Below are positions 10,889-22,699 of a stretch of 64,000 nt of DNA, in pieces. Both the position numbers and the translations under genes were made by a program. Within the stretch, counting starts at the first letter, position 1. Each line of letters opens with the position of its first letter. The notes under the pieces were generated by a model. That model was not told the origin of the DNA. It did not search any database and saw only the letters and a program-made list of their open reading frames with translations. The stretch covers positions 28,471,661-28,535,660 of the forward strand of contig NC_080696.1 in NCBI RefSeq assembly GCF_030445035.2, written 5' to 3'. Source of the DNA: Dasypus novemcinctus. Its lineage: Eukaryota > Chordata > Mammalia > Cingulata > Dasypodidae.

Positions 10889-11275
10889 ACCACTGAGTCA
10901 AGCTGTCCCTTATGATTATCGGTGCGGAGCACAATCTTGGCTGGGTAAGCACACCTGCAGGCAGAACAATAACATATAGAACAGAACAACCTGAGTAACA
11001 GGATTTATGAGTATAGTTACTGATTTTTATAATAATAGTTCCAGTAAAGTTTGTTGGGTTTCCATCAATCACTAGTTAATATAAAATGAGGTAAGGGTAA
11101 TAGGTAACTTGATTTTGTGCTGAATGTCACGTATGTTAGGAGTATATATACTAGCCCCTTGACTCAATAAAGTTGTCTGAAGAGCTTGAGAAATCAATGC
11201 TCTCAAATCCCCTGAACCCAATCTTTCTTTGACTTTCATTCCCGATACCTCGGGTCACCGAACAAGACTCCAACA
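10853..11275 (+). repeat. ERV-A 3' LTR, lacking first 13 bases
   Basis: It is colinear with the 5' LTR from its 14th base to the terminal CA and is followed directly by the TTCATG duplication. TATATATA and AATAAA motifs are retained. Confidence 0.9.
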
Positions 11276-11281
11276 TTCATG

Positions 11282-11487
11282 TTGAGTGCCTGATCTATGA
11301 GACACAGTAATGATCAAGATAGACAGCTCATCTCTTCAGGAAGCCCATATTTTAATGGGAGGTCTAACAGTTAAATAGTTATGATAAATGGATATATCTA
11401 CCTTGTGAGGGAAATGCAAGAGTCTCTAGGGCTGCATCGAAGAAAGGAATGGGGTGATCTAGAGGATTAGAGTTTTAGTCATTGAGA
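11282..11487. other. unclassified old repeat-like sequence
   Basis: It contains text resembling very old interspersed repeats (ATGATCAAGATAGACAGCTC, ATTTTAATGGGAGG). I cannot assign a family with confidence. Confidence 0.25.
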
Positions 11488-11715
11488 GATTGTTAGAGTC
11501 ATACATACCTCAGTTTGGATACTTGATCCGACATTAGCCCCCCTTCTGACCTTGGAAAAGCTACTTAACCTTACGCTTCTGTCTCATCACCTGTAAAATA
11601 GATATCTTAATATCTTCCTCATGGCATTGTTGTGAAAATAAAATGGGATTATGCATGCAAAGCATGTATTACATGTTTGACATGTGAAAGTGAGCAATAA
11701 TTGTTGCTTAAGTTA
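11488..11715 (+). mobile_element. MIR SINE
   Basis: It matches the core and 3' half of the ancient mammalian MIR: the GACCTTGGAAAAGCTACTTAAC block, CATCACCTGTAAAATAGA, GGCATTGTTGTGAAAATAAA, and a tail with GAGCAATAATTGTTG. The tRNA-like head is eroded. Confidence 0.85.
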
Positions 11716-13435
11716 TTTTCTTGAATCTTGAGTCATGATAAAAATATCACAAATATTTCCATATATGATTATTTTAAAGGCTTCATATGTTGTTTAATGA
11801 GTTGACTAGCATTTGTATGTTTCTTCTTTTTTGTATTATAAACAATGCTATGATAAACAATATTGTATAGGATATCAGCAAAATGGTGGATTAAAAGCCT
11901 CTGAAAATTTACCCCACCATAAAAGCTAAAAAAAGCCCAGCAAACATTGTCAGAGTCAACATTTTTAGAATTCTGGAAGTTAACCAAGGACTTTCAATGA
12001 ATTTTAAAATGATATGTGTTCTATGGAAGACATCTTTGACACTGAGGGGAAAATAGGATCCTAGAAAAACTGCTGCTTGTATTGGAATGGGTAGTTTTAG
12101 TGGTAAATAACACAAATCAACCCCAAAGCAGTGTAATTCTTGGATCACATTGATTAAATGTCAAAAGGTACTGATTACTGAAGTTGTGACTTGATCTAGT
12201 TCCTCAGGAATGTTGTAAGGATCTATCTACTTCTCTCTGATGCTTACATCTATATTGGTTTCTTTCTAAGGCAGGAAGTACCCAACACCATCGGTTCTAA
12301 GAGTATCAATTTCCAGCTTAGCAATAAAAAAAAATTGGAGAGTCTATTTCTCTTTGATCAAATTCCCCTGTGCTCTTGCTCACTTTTATGGTTTTTGTTT
12401 CTATTTGTATCCCTGTTTCAGTTACACATACTTTGACCAGTCACACTTGGAAGGTATCACCACCCTGGAGCCACATGTGGAATAAACTGACTTAAGCCAT
12501 GTCAATTTAGAGTTGGAGGGGGTGCTCCCAAAAGATGAATATAGGGCAATACAAAAAGGGAAAACCAAAAGACAAAAAAAAAAAAGCCAAGAAATGATGA
12601 TGCATACTTTAGAATAGTAAAGGATGCAATCCATAATGAATATTTAATTGAATATTCCAAATAACACAATATGCATGTAGTAATAAAAATAAAGATAAAA
12701 AGTATAATAGAAAAGAAAACTCACTAGTTATAGAACCCTTAAATAAACCCAAGAGTATAATAGGCAATTACTGGAAGCATTTATTTTAAAATCAGAAACA
12801 ACACATCCTTGTCGTATATTATGAGGAGGCACTAATTAATATAGATAACACAAATAAAAATGATATCTTGTTGGAAAAAAATTAAAGGGCTTAATACCTA
12901 AAGCCAAGATAATTCTCTTATGTTAAACAATACTGAGACCAAGCCAAAGTAGTGTAAATGGATGCTCCATGAATACTTGCTCTTGGAAATTAAAACTGTG
13001 AAAGATCTAAATGGCTTAAGAATCAAGACAAAGAGCTTGCCCCTCAAGACTCTCTTCAAGAAAGTGTCCTTGCTACACTCCCCAATCTAAATAATTTCTG
13101 CCCATATCCACACACTCCTCTGCCTTGTAAGAGCTGTCTTAAAATCATTCAACTCATGCCCTATAATTTTATAAATATTTTTCTACCAAATACCTCATGT
13201 TGTATTATTTTATTCATATGAATTGTCCAAAAGAGGTGTAGTTACGGGGATAGAAAGCACTAAAGTTTACACAGGACTAGGGGACTTGGAGAGAAATGGG
13301 GAGGGACTGCTAATTTATAGAGTTTCTTTTAGTAATGAGAATGTTCTAAAATTGACAGTGATAATGGTTGCACACCTCTGTGACTGTATTAAAAAGAATG
13401 AACTTTACAATTTAAATGAATTGTATGATATGTGT
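11716..13435. other. no gene recognised
   Basis: AT-rich intergenic sequence. A stretch near 11880-12060 loosely resembles the 5' end of very old L1 elements (a GGTGGATTAAAAGCC-type opening), but I cannot confirm it. The short open frames show no recognisable motif. Confidence 0.5.
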
Positions 13436-13845
13436 CTTAGTTTTCACAGCTGCTGCGACAAATACCACAGAATAGGTTGGCTTGACAACAGGAATTTACT
13501 GGCTGAACATTTCAGAGGTTGGAAGGCTTGCCTCCTCTGAGAATTTGTAGCATTCTGGCTGGCTGGCAATCTGAAAATTCTTGGGATCCTTGGCTTTCCA
13601 AGCCCAAAGGTATATTCTCTCTTTTCATATCTGGGTGTTCCTGCTGGCTTCCTGCTTCTCCCCATGACTTTGTCTTTATAAGGCCTTCAAAAACAGGAGT
13701 AAGACCCATCCTGATTCAGTTGGCCACATCTTAATAAAAAATAACATCTTCAAAAGGTGCTATTTACAATAGGTTCAGGCCAACAGGACTGGTATTAGGA
13801 ATGTGGTTTTGTTTTTCTGGGGTAGATAATTCAATCTATGACAGT
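13436..13845. repeat. unclassified interspersed repeat, DNA-transposon-like
   Basis: The text pattern (GCTGCTGCGACAAATACCACAGAAT, first 20 bases diagnostic, then GGCTTGACAACAGGAATTTA and ending near ATTCAATCTATGACA) resembles a mammal-wide family that begins with a GCTGCTGTAACAAA-like motif. I cannot name the family from memory. The short open frames inside are chance. Confidence 0.4.
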
Positions 13846-14660
13846 ATGTGAATCATAAATAAAAAATAAATAACAATAAAGCTGTTATACATATTTTAGA
13901 GAAAGGAAATGAATGGGTTCAGAAAGATGAGTGAAAGTATTGCACACTTAAAAAACTGATTCCTGTCATTTATTTAACAATTATTTATGGGTCCTTGCTC
14001 CTATCAGGAATTACTCTTGATGCTGGGTAAACAAGGATAAATAAGGCAGGTGCTTCCCTGAAATCATGGGACCTAAATACAGGATAAATATGTTGTCCAT
14101 GTGGAAGCATTTTTCATGTGCCTGATAGACTTCTTCCAGAATACCTTTAAAGAAATGCAGACATACAGAAATATGACAAATAAATAAAGGTCACCACATG
14201 ATGAATTACTGTTCAGGAAACATAGGTCTTTCTAGTAAATAAAATGGATTAAGTTGCATATTATTGATAAACACATCCCATGTTCTGATGTTTAATCAAA
14301 ACAGCACACAGAATCTATATGAACTTTGTTTTATTAATTATACAAATTTTATAATGGTAAATTTCATTAATGTTATAACCAGAGGGTATTGACTCCATGA
14401 TATACAGAAATAAACATTCTCATATGAAACTCTACTACAGCTGATGTTACAAATGACAAGCTAAACTTACCGAGAAATAAAATTAAATAGAATAATTAGT
14501 ATAAACAATATTTAAATAGAATAGAATAAATTTATAGATTCATATTATATAATACAGTTATGAAATATACTAACAGCTATAACTTATCAAATATCCAATT
14601 ATGCCATTTTTATACTCTTAGAATAAGACTAAATGAGAAAAAATAAAATGTATCAGTTGA
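13846..14660. other. no gene recognised
   Basis: AT-rich sequence. The part at about 13970-14100 (TTTATGGGTCCTTGCTCC, GATGCTGGGTAAACAAGGAT) resembles an old LINE/SINE relic but is too eroded to call. Confidence 0.4.
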
Positions 14661-14689
14661 GAAAAAAAGGTCTTGCTGTTGTGGGTCTT

Positions 14690-16720
14690 CAAAGTATACT
14701 CGTTGGAATCAGGATCCACAGAGCAGGTGCTACATTTGTTTCCGGGTTATATAAACAGAAGCTGGAGTCAAAAGATTGGTGTTGATACATTGTTGTTACC
14801 AGTGGAGATTAATGTTGAGCCAAGGAATTCTCTTAGTAAATGGACTCTTGGGGAGTTTCCTCCTCACTTTCCAGAATAGGGGGAAGCACAGCATATCATC
14901 TTCTCAGAACATTCCTCCTGGGACTCCTTCTTAACCTCTGACATTTGACAGGACAGCAATGTGGAAGAACAGAGCCTGGGTTGGCTGCTCCCCTATCATG
15001 TGAGAGGGTTGAAGAAGATTCTATTGAGCTGCTTCTGCTTGTGAGAGGAGCTACAAGACAAGATCTGTCTTGACCTCCTGTGGCACCTGCTGACTGGATG
15101 GGGTGGACCCAACTTCAGGGACCCCAGGGTGTGGTAACTGGTTGACACAGGGCATGGCTTTACCATTTCAGCCTGATGTTCCTCCCTCCTTGGGAAACTG
15201 TTGATCCAGAGGGTTCCTGGTTGTGGTTCCAGGACTCTGCCAAGTGCTCCATTTGAAACACAAGAGGTGGAATGATAATTTTCAGAAACTTCATGTTTTT
15301 CCTTGATTAGTTTTTGTGCCATGGATGTGTTTTATTTTCTCAGTTGAAATAGGTTTCTCCCAGGTATCACAGCTCTTATTTCCATATCATGAGCTTTATG
15401 CCTCTGGGAAATAAGGCTTTCATAATACTCAGTGATTCTATCAACTTTTTCTGCAATGATTTCTGCTTGAATTTTACAAGTTTTCAGCTTTTCACATCCA
15501 TTGCTGATGTCTTTATTTGCTTTGGAAAAATATTCCTCCATCTTTATGTGGTAAATTCTCTTTAACTTGACAATTCAATTAAAACTTGTCTCCTTTTCTT
15601 GATGCAGATGGACTTGAAGTTTCTGTTGGAGCTTTTGCCTCTCCCTTCCAGTTAGGAGAGTTCTACCTGGAGCAAAGCTTTTTCAGTTTGGAATCTTCCA
15701 ACATGACTTTCAAGTTCACTGATTATTTTAATTTCTTCTTCTAATTTTGCATGCATTTCTTTTCTTTTTCCTTAAGACTTTGTAAGTAAGTATTTAACTC
15801 CACAGCATCAATCAACATTCCTTTGGATTCTCCCACTATGAGGTCTCCATTTTCTGATGTCTTCAGTATATCCAATTCCATGTTCCCAAGATCTATATTA
15901 TTTTCCTCAAGAACAGCAGCTGCATCACAAATCTTAAGCAAATGCTCATCTGGAGGTTTGATTGGACCCACTTTATTACTAAGAACTGGTTCCATAGGTA
16001 GTTTAGAGTTTCCTGAGATTTTTCTCTCTTTAGTAAATGTGCCCAGCTTACACTGTGGTTTTTGAGATTCCTGTGATAGAATTTTATGCTTCTTTCAAAC
16101 CTGGAATTTTCCTCCAAAGCTCTGTCATGGATGTGGGAAGCTGTTCTATATTTGCCCGAGAGATTTTGAAGGATGATTTGGTTGGAACTACTTGATGTTG
16201 GATTTGCCTTGTTAAGTCTTCTAAGGTGAGAGTTTTGCTTGTAGTGTCAACCATCAGGTGAACTTCTTGTAAACATTTAGATGTCTCTCCTTTCCATGAC
16301 TTTCTAGACTCGTCTACTTTAAGTCCAAGTGAAGAGTTGTAGATTTCCAGTTCTTTATTCATGAGTTTCACATATACAATTTCTGATACTTCATTCTTGA
16401 ATTTGTCTTATGTTATAGCTGAGTTAAGGTCTCCAAATTATTTTTCAATGTAGTGAAACATCAACAATTTGTTGTGTTCCCTCTAGAAGAGCAGAAATGT
16501 CAGTGGCCAGTTTTTTGTCTCTCCTCCCATCATAATAAGATTTAATAATAAAAATCCCCACTATAACTATCCAAGCCACCAATTTCCACAGCATTCCCTG
16601 GACATCTAGGCTTTGTATAAAGTTCTTTAGCAGAGCTGCCAACACCAGGCACAAGGTTACCAAGATTAGGATTGCACAGAGCATCATGACTATCAGCAGA
16701 CCATACAGTGCTCTCAAGGC
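14690..16720 (-). pseudogene. degenerate cTAGE5/MIA2-family retrocopy
   Basis: Broken minus-strand frames line up in order with cTAGE5/MIA2, the ER-exit-site receptor family that works with TANGO1 in export of bulky cargo. At 16717-16445 there are hydrophobic membrane segments, then KSYYDGRRDKKLATDISALL, resembling the family's post-membrane segment. At 16371-15741 come coiled-coil pieces, including a DAAAVLEENNIDLGNMELDI block. At 15541-15332 there is ITEYYESLISQRHKAHDMEI, matching the conserved coiled-coil end. At 15322-14996 a proline-rich tail follows. Stops and frameshifts separate the pieces and no introns are apparent, which suggests a processed copy. Family assignment is from remembered homology. 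A TANGO1 (MIA3)-like origin for the tail is possible. No A-tail or target duplication was clear. Confidence 0.65.
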
Positions 16721-17434
16721 CTCTGTTGAGTCACCTCAGGTTGCCAGGAACCTGTTCCCACAACAAAAGATAGAACCCCATGGTGAGCATCCTGCCCAGA
16801 ACCTCCAACTGCCTGGCAACCAAGGCAGACCTTAGTGGAGGTGGGGGAGGGGTATAGAAAAACAATACCTCCATCTTTCCCACACCTTGACCCACAAATC
16901 AGTGATTGCATGTCATGACCCAGGGGATATGGACTAAGCTCTGTAGGCTGGCAGGGATGGCCACCCTAGATTTTTCCCGACTGCCTTAGAAAAGAAAGAG
17001 GTAAGTGTCTTCCCATACCTCTAACCATCTGAATTATTTGTTGGGAGGTTTCATGGTAGAGGACTTGCAGACCCCCAATGCTGGCCACATAAACTTTTCA
17101 TTTTGTGGCCTAGGACACCTAAGCCAAGCCATGGTGATCAGATGAGACTCCAACTGTCAGTACCCTCCTTAATCTGTGTCTGCCTGGCCTTGAATGTGTG
17201 TTATGAGTATGAGAGGGGTTATGACAGGCCCTGCACAGATATTCAACTCACTTTACTAATTTCATCTTTAGAAACTAACTTAGAAATATTGGAATATTAA
17301 AGTCTTTAGATTTCAAGAATGTACATTCTGTCTGTGTGATCTTTGAATTCATTCTCATCTTTCTCTTGACCGTTCACAAAAGGGCTGCATTGATCACAAG
17401 GATTGCTAGCTGGCATCTGATTCTTTAGCAACAT
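16721..17434. other. possible 5' extension of the cTAGE-like retrocopy, otherwise anonymous
   Basis: Higher GC than its surroundings. On the minus strand it would lie upstream of the first membrane segment of the cTAGE-like copy and could hold its 5' part or UTR. I see no conserved motif that decides this. Confidence 0.35.
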
Positions 17435-17830
17435 ACTATTTTTTTTAAACTTTTTATTTTGACATAATTTCAAATCTACAGGATGGTTGCAGAAATAATA
17501 CAAACCCCATACAGAGAAATCCAACATAATCCCACACTCAAAGTACCCAGATACCCAGATCCAAAAATTTTAACATTTTTTCCATTTTGGTCATATCATT
17601 ATATTATCTATCTATTCATCTATCTATCTATCTATTTATCTATCTATCTATCTACCATCTGAACATTTGAAAGCAGGTTGTACATGTAATCCTCAAACAC
17701 AATGCTTCCTTTATGTCTCTTAGGAAGGATATTTACTTATTTAATCACCTTAAGTGCAGTTATCAGGCTCAAGAAATTTTAGTGACATAAACCTCACACT
17801 CTAAATTAAAATGCTTACATTGAAAAAGAA
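17435..17830 (-). mobile_element. ancient LINE-1 3' UTR fragment
   Basis: The wording TTTTATTTTGACATAATTTC, ACAGGATGGTTGCAGAAATA and ATACAGAGAAATCC is typical of the 3' UTR of old mammalian L1s in reverse orientation. A TATC microsatellite has expanded inside it. Confidence 0.6.
17600..17655. repeat. (TATC)n microsatellite
   Basis: About a dozen TATC-type units with a few interruptions (TATTCATC, TATTTATC). A likely length-polymorphic locus. Confidence 0.9.
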
Positions 17831-18000
17831 AAAAATACTTCAAATCCGTAACCTAACCTCAAAAGTAGAAGAAGTAGGGGAAAAAAGCAAACTAAACCCA
17901 AAGTAAGCAGAAGAAAGGAACTAAATATGAGAACAGAGATAAATGAAACAGAAAACAATAAGAGATAGAATCAACAAAATCAAAAGTTGGTTCTTCAAAA

Positions 18001-18465
18001 AGAAGTAGCTACAGAAGAATAACCAATACTCCTCAGAGTTCCCTTAGGAATAAGGGCATGAACTCGCTGAGGAAGGAGTTGAGGCAAGTTAGTATAGTGA
18101 AAGGGCAAAGGCAGCAGGCCCAGCAGACAACCTGGCTGACAGACAACATGGCAGTGAGAACCTGCCAACACCTTGACCATGACCTTATGGTCCGAGAATT
18201 GAGAGGGGTCCTGGATATTCCAAACAGGCCACACCATTGACCCCCACCACTGGTGAGGTAGTCAATAACATCTGAGGCCCCTCCCCTTAGCATTAGCAAG
18301 GGAGGAATAATTAATAGCTTAAAAGATGACCACACATGTCAAAACCCACTCCCTGCCTAGAAGACCCTGCATCAAATCTTGATGAGTATTTCATCCTTCT
18401 TTTCCATTTCTCAGCAAACTCTGTTCTTTTCTCCCATTTCCCAATGAATTCTTTTTACTAACAAA
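18001..18465 (+). mobile_element. retroposed insert of unknown origin inside L1 ORF2
   Basis: The sequence AAAAGTTGGTTCTT flanks it on both sides (about 17983-17996 and 18467-18480), and a short A-run precedes the right copy. This is the signature of L1-driven retroposition. The insert holds a 60-codon frame (18058-18240) with no motif I recognise. Its end (TTTCTCAGCAAACTCTG, CCCAATGAATTC) is vaguely LTR-like. It could be a processed ERV transcript or a host transcript. Confidence 0.6.
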
Positions 18466-21382
18466 AAAAGTTGGTTCTTTGAAAATATCAATAAAAGAAA
18501 AAAAGGGAGAGGATATAAATAATGGAAGTCAGAAATGAAAAGGCAAACAGCGCTTCCAACCCCACTGAAATAAAAAAAGGACTATAAGTGGATACTATAA
18601 ATAACTGTATGCCAATAAATTAAATACAATAGATGAAATGGAAAATTCTTAGAAACATGTAAATTACCTACATTGACTTAAGAAGAAATAGAAAATCTCA
18701 ACAAATCAGTAATTAGTAAAGTGACTGAAACAGTAAACCCCTCAACAAAGAGAAGCCCAGAACCAGATGGCTTCACAGGGGAATTCTACCAAAGATTCCA
18801 AGAAGATTTAATACCCATTATGCACAAATTCTTTCAAGAAATTGAAGAGAGAACAGTTCTTAACTCATTCTACAAGGCAAACCTCACCCTCATACTGAAG
18901 CCAGATAAAGATACCACAAGAAAAGAAAACAAAAGAATATGTCTTATGAATATAGATGCAAAAATCCTCAAGAATATACTAGCAAACTGAGTCCAACAGC
19001 ATATTAAAAAGAATTATACACCACGATCAAGTAGGATTTATGCCTGATATGCAAGGTTGGTTTAACATAAAAAATTCAAGTAATGTAATACACCACATTA
19101 AAAAATGAAGGGAAAAACACATGATTATCTCAATTGATGCAGAAACGGCATTTGACCAAAATCCAGTACCTTTTCTTGATAAAACTATTTAAGGCAATAA
19201 GAATAGAAGGAAACTTCCCCAGCATGATATAGGGCATATATGAAAAGCTGACAACCAACATCCTGCTTAATAGTTAAAAAGACTGATAGCTTTCCCTCTA
19301 AGATGAGGAACAAAACAAGGATGATCACTGTTACCGTTGTTACTTAATATTGTACTGGAAGTTCTTGTTAGAGCAATTAGGCAAGAAAAAGCAATAAAAA
19401 TCATCTAAACTGGAAAGGAAGGAGTAAATCTTTCCCTATATGCAAATGCTGTGATCTTATATACAGAAATTCCTGAAAAAAAAAAAACACAGTAAAGCTC
19501 CTAGTGCAAATAAATGAATTCAACAAAGTGGTGGGGTACAACACTCAAAATCAGTAGTGTTTTTATACACTAGCAATGAAAAATCAGAAGAAATCAAGAG
19601 AAAACCCCATTCATAGTAGCAACTAAAAGAATTAAATATCTATGAATTAAACTTAACAAACATATAAAGGACTTGCATGCAGAAAACTATAAAGGTTAAA
19701 AGAAATGAAAGAAAACCTTAATAAATGGAAGTGTATTTCCTGTTTATGGATTTGAAGACTAAATAAGTTATGTTGCCAAGACTACCCATAGCAACTTGTG
19801 GATTCCATGAAATCCCAATAAACTTCCTATAACTTTATTTGCAGAAATGGAAAAGTGAATCATCAAATTTATATGGAAGGATAAGTGTCCTAAATAGATA
19901 ATGCCATCTTGAAAAAGAAGAATGAACTTGGAGGAGCCCCATTTCCTGACCTGAAATATATCACAAAACCACAGTAATCAAAATATCCTGGTACTGGCAT
20001 AAGGATAGGCATATAAACCAATGGAATAGAATTCAGAGTTCAGAAATCAACCCTCATATTTATGGCTAAATTATTTTTGAGATAGGGCAAAACCATTCAA
20101 TTGGGAAAGAACACACTTTCTTCAAAAATGAAAAAAAATTAAAAAGAAGGAGGAGGAGAACCCCTACCTCACACCATATGCAAAAATCAAGTTAAAATAG
20201 ATCAAAGACCTAAATATAAAAGCTACAGCTATGAAACTCCTAGAAGAAAAGGAAAGGTAGCATCTTTAGGATCTTGTGTTAGGCAATGTTTTCTTAGACT
20301 TTGTACCCAAAGCACACACAAGCAACAAAAAGAAAAAAAAATTGATATATGGGACTTATTAAAATAAAACCTTTTGTCCTCAAAGAATTTTATCATAAAA
20401 GAAGACAAGCTACACAATGGTAGAAAATATTTGAAACCACATATTTGATAAAGGATTCATATATAGTATGTATAAAGAAATCCTTCAACTTAACAACAAA
20501 AAGACTAATAACCCAATTTAAAAATGGGCTAAATACTCTCTAAAGAAGATATAAAAATGATCAGAAAGCATATGACAAGATGCTCAACATCATTAACCCT
20601 CAGAGAAATGCAAATCAAACCCATAAGATACTATTTCAGCAACATTGGAATGACTACTTAAAAAAAAATGGGAATAAGTATTGAAGAGTATGCAAAGGAA
20701 CAGGAACAGGCATTCATGAATGGTAGCAATGTAAAATGGTGCAGCTGCTGTGGAACACAATTTGGCAGTTCCTCATAAAACTAAATATAGAACTACCACA
20801 AGAACTGGCAATCCCAGTACTAGATATATTTCTGAAAGAATTGAAAACTGGGATTTGAAAGATATTTGCAAACAATATGTTCTTAGAGGTATTATTCACA
20901 ATTGCCAAAAGACTGAAGCTACCCAAGTTACCATTAACTGATGAACGGATAAATAAAACGTTGTATATACATACAATGGAATATAATTCAGCTGCTAAAA
21001 AGAATGAAGTCTTGATACATGTGTCGACATGGGTTAGCCTTGAAGACCTCACATTGAATGACGTAAGTCAGACTTAAAGGCCAAAATATTGTATGAGCTA
21101 TCTGATTTGAAATCACTAGAATTAGAAAGCTCCTAGAGTCAGAATCTAGAATATAGTTTACCAGGGGATGGAATGTAATAGGGAATGGGAAGTTAAGGCT
21201 TAAACTGTACAGGGTTCCTATTTGGAATGATGGAAATGTTTTGGTAATGCATAGTGGAGATGGTAGCACAATGATGTGAATTCAATTAACAGCACTGATA
21301 CATGTATAAGAATATGATTAAAAGGGGAACTGTTAGATTGTATCTATGGTAACAGAAGAAAATTTATTTTAAAAATCTAAGG

Positions 21383-21805
21383 AGGGAAGCAGACTTGGCC
21401 CAGTGGATAGGGCATCCGTCTACCACATGGGAGGTCCAAGGATCAAACCCCAGGCCTCCCTGACCCATGTGGAGCTGGTCCACACTTAGTGCTGATGCAC
21501 ACAAGGAGTGCCCTGCCATGCAGGGGTGTCCCCCGCATAGGGGAACCCCACACACAAGGAGTGTGCCCTGTAAGGAGAGCCACCCAGTGTGAAAGAAAGT
21601 TCAGCCTGCCCAGGAATGGTGCTGCACACATGGAGAGCTGACACACAAGATAATGCAACAAAAAGAAACACAGATTCCCATGCCACTGACAACAACAGAA
21701 GTGCACAAAGAAGAAGATGCAGCAAATAGACACAGAGAACAGACAACCGGGGTGGGGGGGGGGGGGAAAGGGGAGAGAAATAAATTTTTAAAAAAATATT
21801 TTTAA
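21383..21805 (+). mobile_element. DAS-type tRNA-derived SINE
   Basis: It has the same head-to-tail structure as the copy at 1447-1862, with a long G-run (GGGGTGGGGG...) before the A-rich tail. It is flanked by a clear target duplication, AAAAATCTAAGGA, and lies in the L1 3' UTR. Confidence 0.92.
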
Positions 21806-22009
21806 AAAATCTAAGGAACTACACTGTGCAGTGAACCCTAAGTGAAACCATGGTCTTTAATAGTACAATTGTAAAAGTGTGCTATCATGAATTGTAACTG
21901 ATGTTGCATGCCATTTCAAGGTGGTGGTGGGGTGGTATATGATAATCCTGCATTTTATGCAGGATTGTTCTCTGTACCCATAACTTCTCTAATGAAGAAA
22001 AAAATGGTC

Positions 22010-22690
22010 ATTCTACAAATAAAATGATAGGAAAAAAGAACAAACACCAAAAGAATAGATTTAAACCCAACCATACCAATTTTTGTATTAAACAAAAATT
22101 GTCTAAACAATTCAGGTAAAAGGAAGAGGTTGATTTTATTTTAAAGAGCAGAACCAATTATATTATTTCCATAAGAAACCCACTTTATATTTATAAACAC
22201 AGGTTATCATGTAGAGATCTACAAACAGAAATTTGGAATGACTGTGTTAACATTAGAAAAATATTTTGGAGCAAAGAAAATTACAAGGGATAAAGAGCAA
22301 CATTTCAATATAATAAAGAGTTCAGTTCATCAAGACTATATATTGTTTAATTCAAACTACATGAAAAAAATGTTGCTACTACTGAATGGAAAAACAGAAA
22401 AATCAACAATTTTATTTGGCTATTTCAAAACCCACCCTAAAAAATAATAGAATGTAAGCAGAAAGTCATTAAAAATATAGAGAAGACTTGACCTATCTAA
22501 TCAACAGCATAACCAAAAGATATTTATAAAACACTCTACCAAAGAACTGCAGAATAAAATGTCTGCATGTGTGTATGAAATATTTGAAAAGAGTATATTC
22601 TGAGTCATAAGACAAATTTCAAAAATTGTAAGTGATTGAAATCATGCAAAATATATTATTTTAACCAACGGAAATAAACAATAAAACTCT
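22010..22690 (+). mobile_element. degenerate LINE-1 ORF2 endonuclease-region fragment
   Basis: Blocks such as AAGAAACCCACTTTATATTT, GAGCAAAGAAAATTACAAGG and GTTCATCAAGAC follow the order of the endonuclease part of old mammalian L1 ORF2. It is too broken to translate usefully. Confidence 0.65.
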
Positions 22691-22699
22691 ATGGACCTT

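Larger units (their letters stand above)
8572..11275 (+). mobile_element. ERV-A: class II endogenous retrovirus, internally deleted provirus
   Basis: Two LTRs (8572-9007 and 10853-11275) flank a primer site, a partial gag and a non-coding module. A 6-bp direct repeat, TTCATG, occurs at 8566-8571 and 11276-11281, showing one integration. Six-base duplications and a tRNA-Lys-type primer site fit betaretrovirus-like (class II) elements. There is no pro, pol or env. By my manual count the LTRs differ at about 13 of 423 positions, so this looks like the youngest provirus here. The 3' LTR lacks its first 13 bases, replaced by an inverted copy of the LTR edge. Confidence 0.9.
17831..22009 (+). mobile_element. 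older LINE-1 (ORF2 through 3' UTR), interrupted by two insertions
   Basis: Plus-strand L1 text begins with the ORF2 segment ending CAAAAGTTGGTTCTTC. It is split by an insert at about 18001-18465 and resumes with GGTTCTTTGAAAATATCAAT. A broken RT domain follows: 18721-18990 has [13 protein letters not shown] and [15 protein letters not shown]. The ORF2 C-terminus and 3' UTR reach to about 22000. A SINE is inserted at 21383-21805 with duplicated AAAAATCTAAGGA. Stops and frameshifts occur throughout. Confidence 0.85.
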
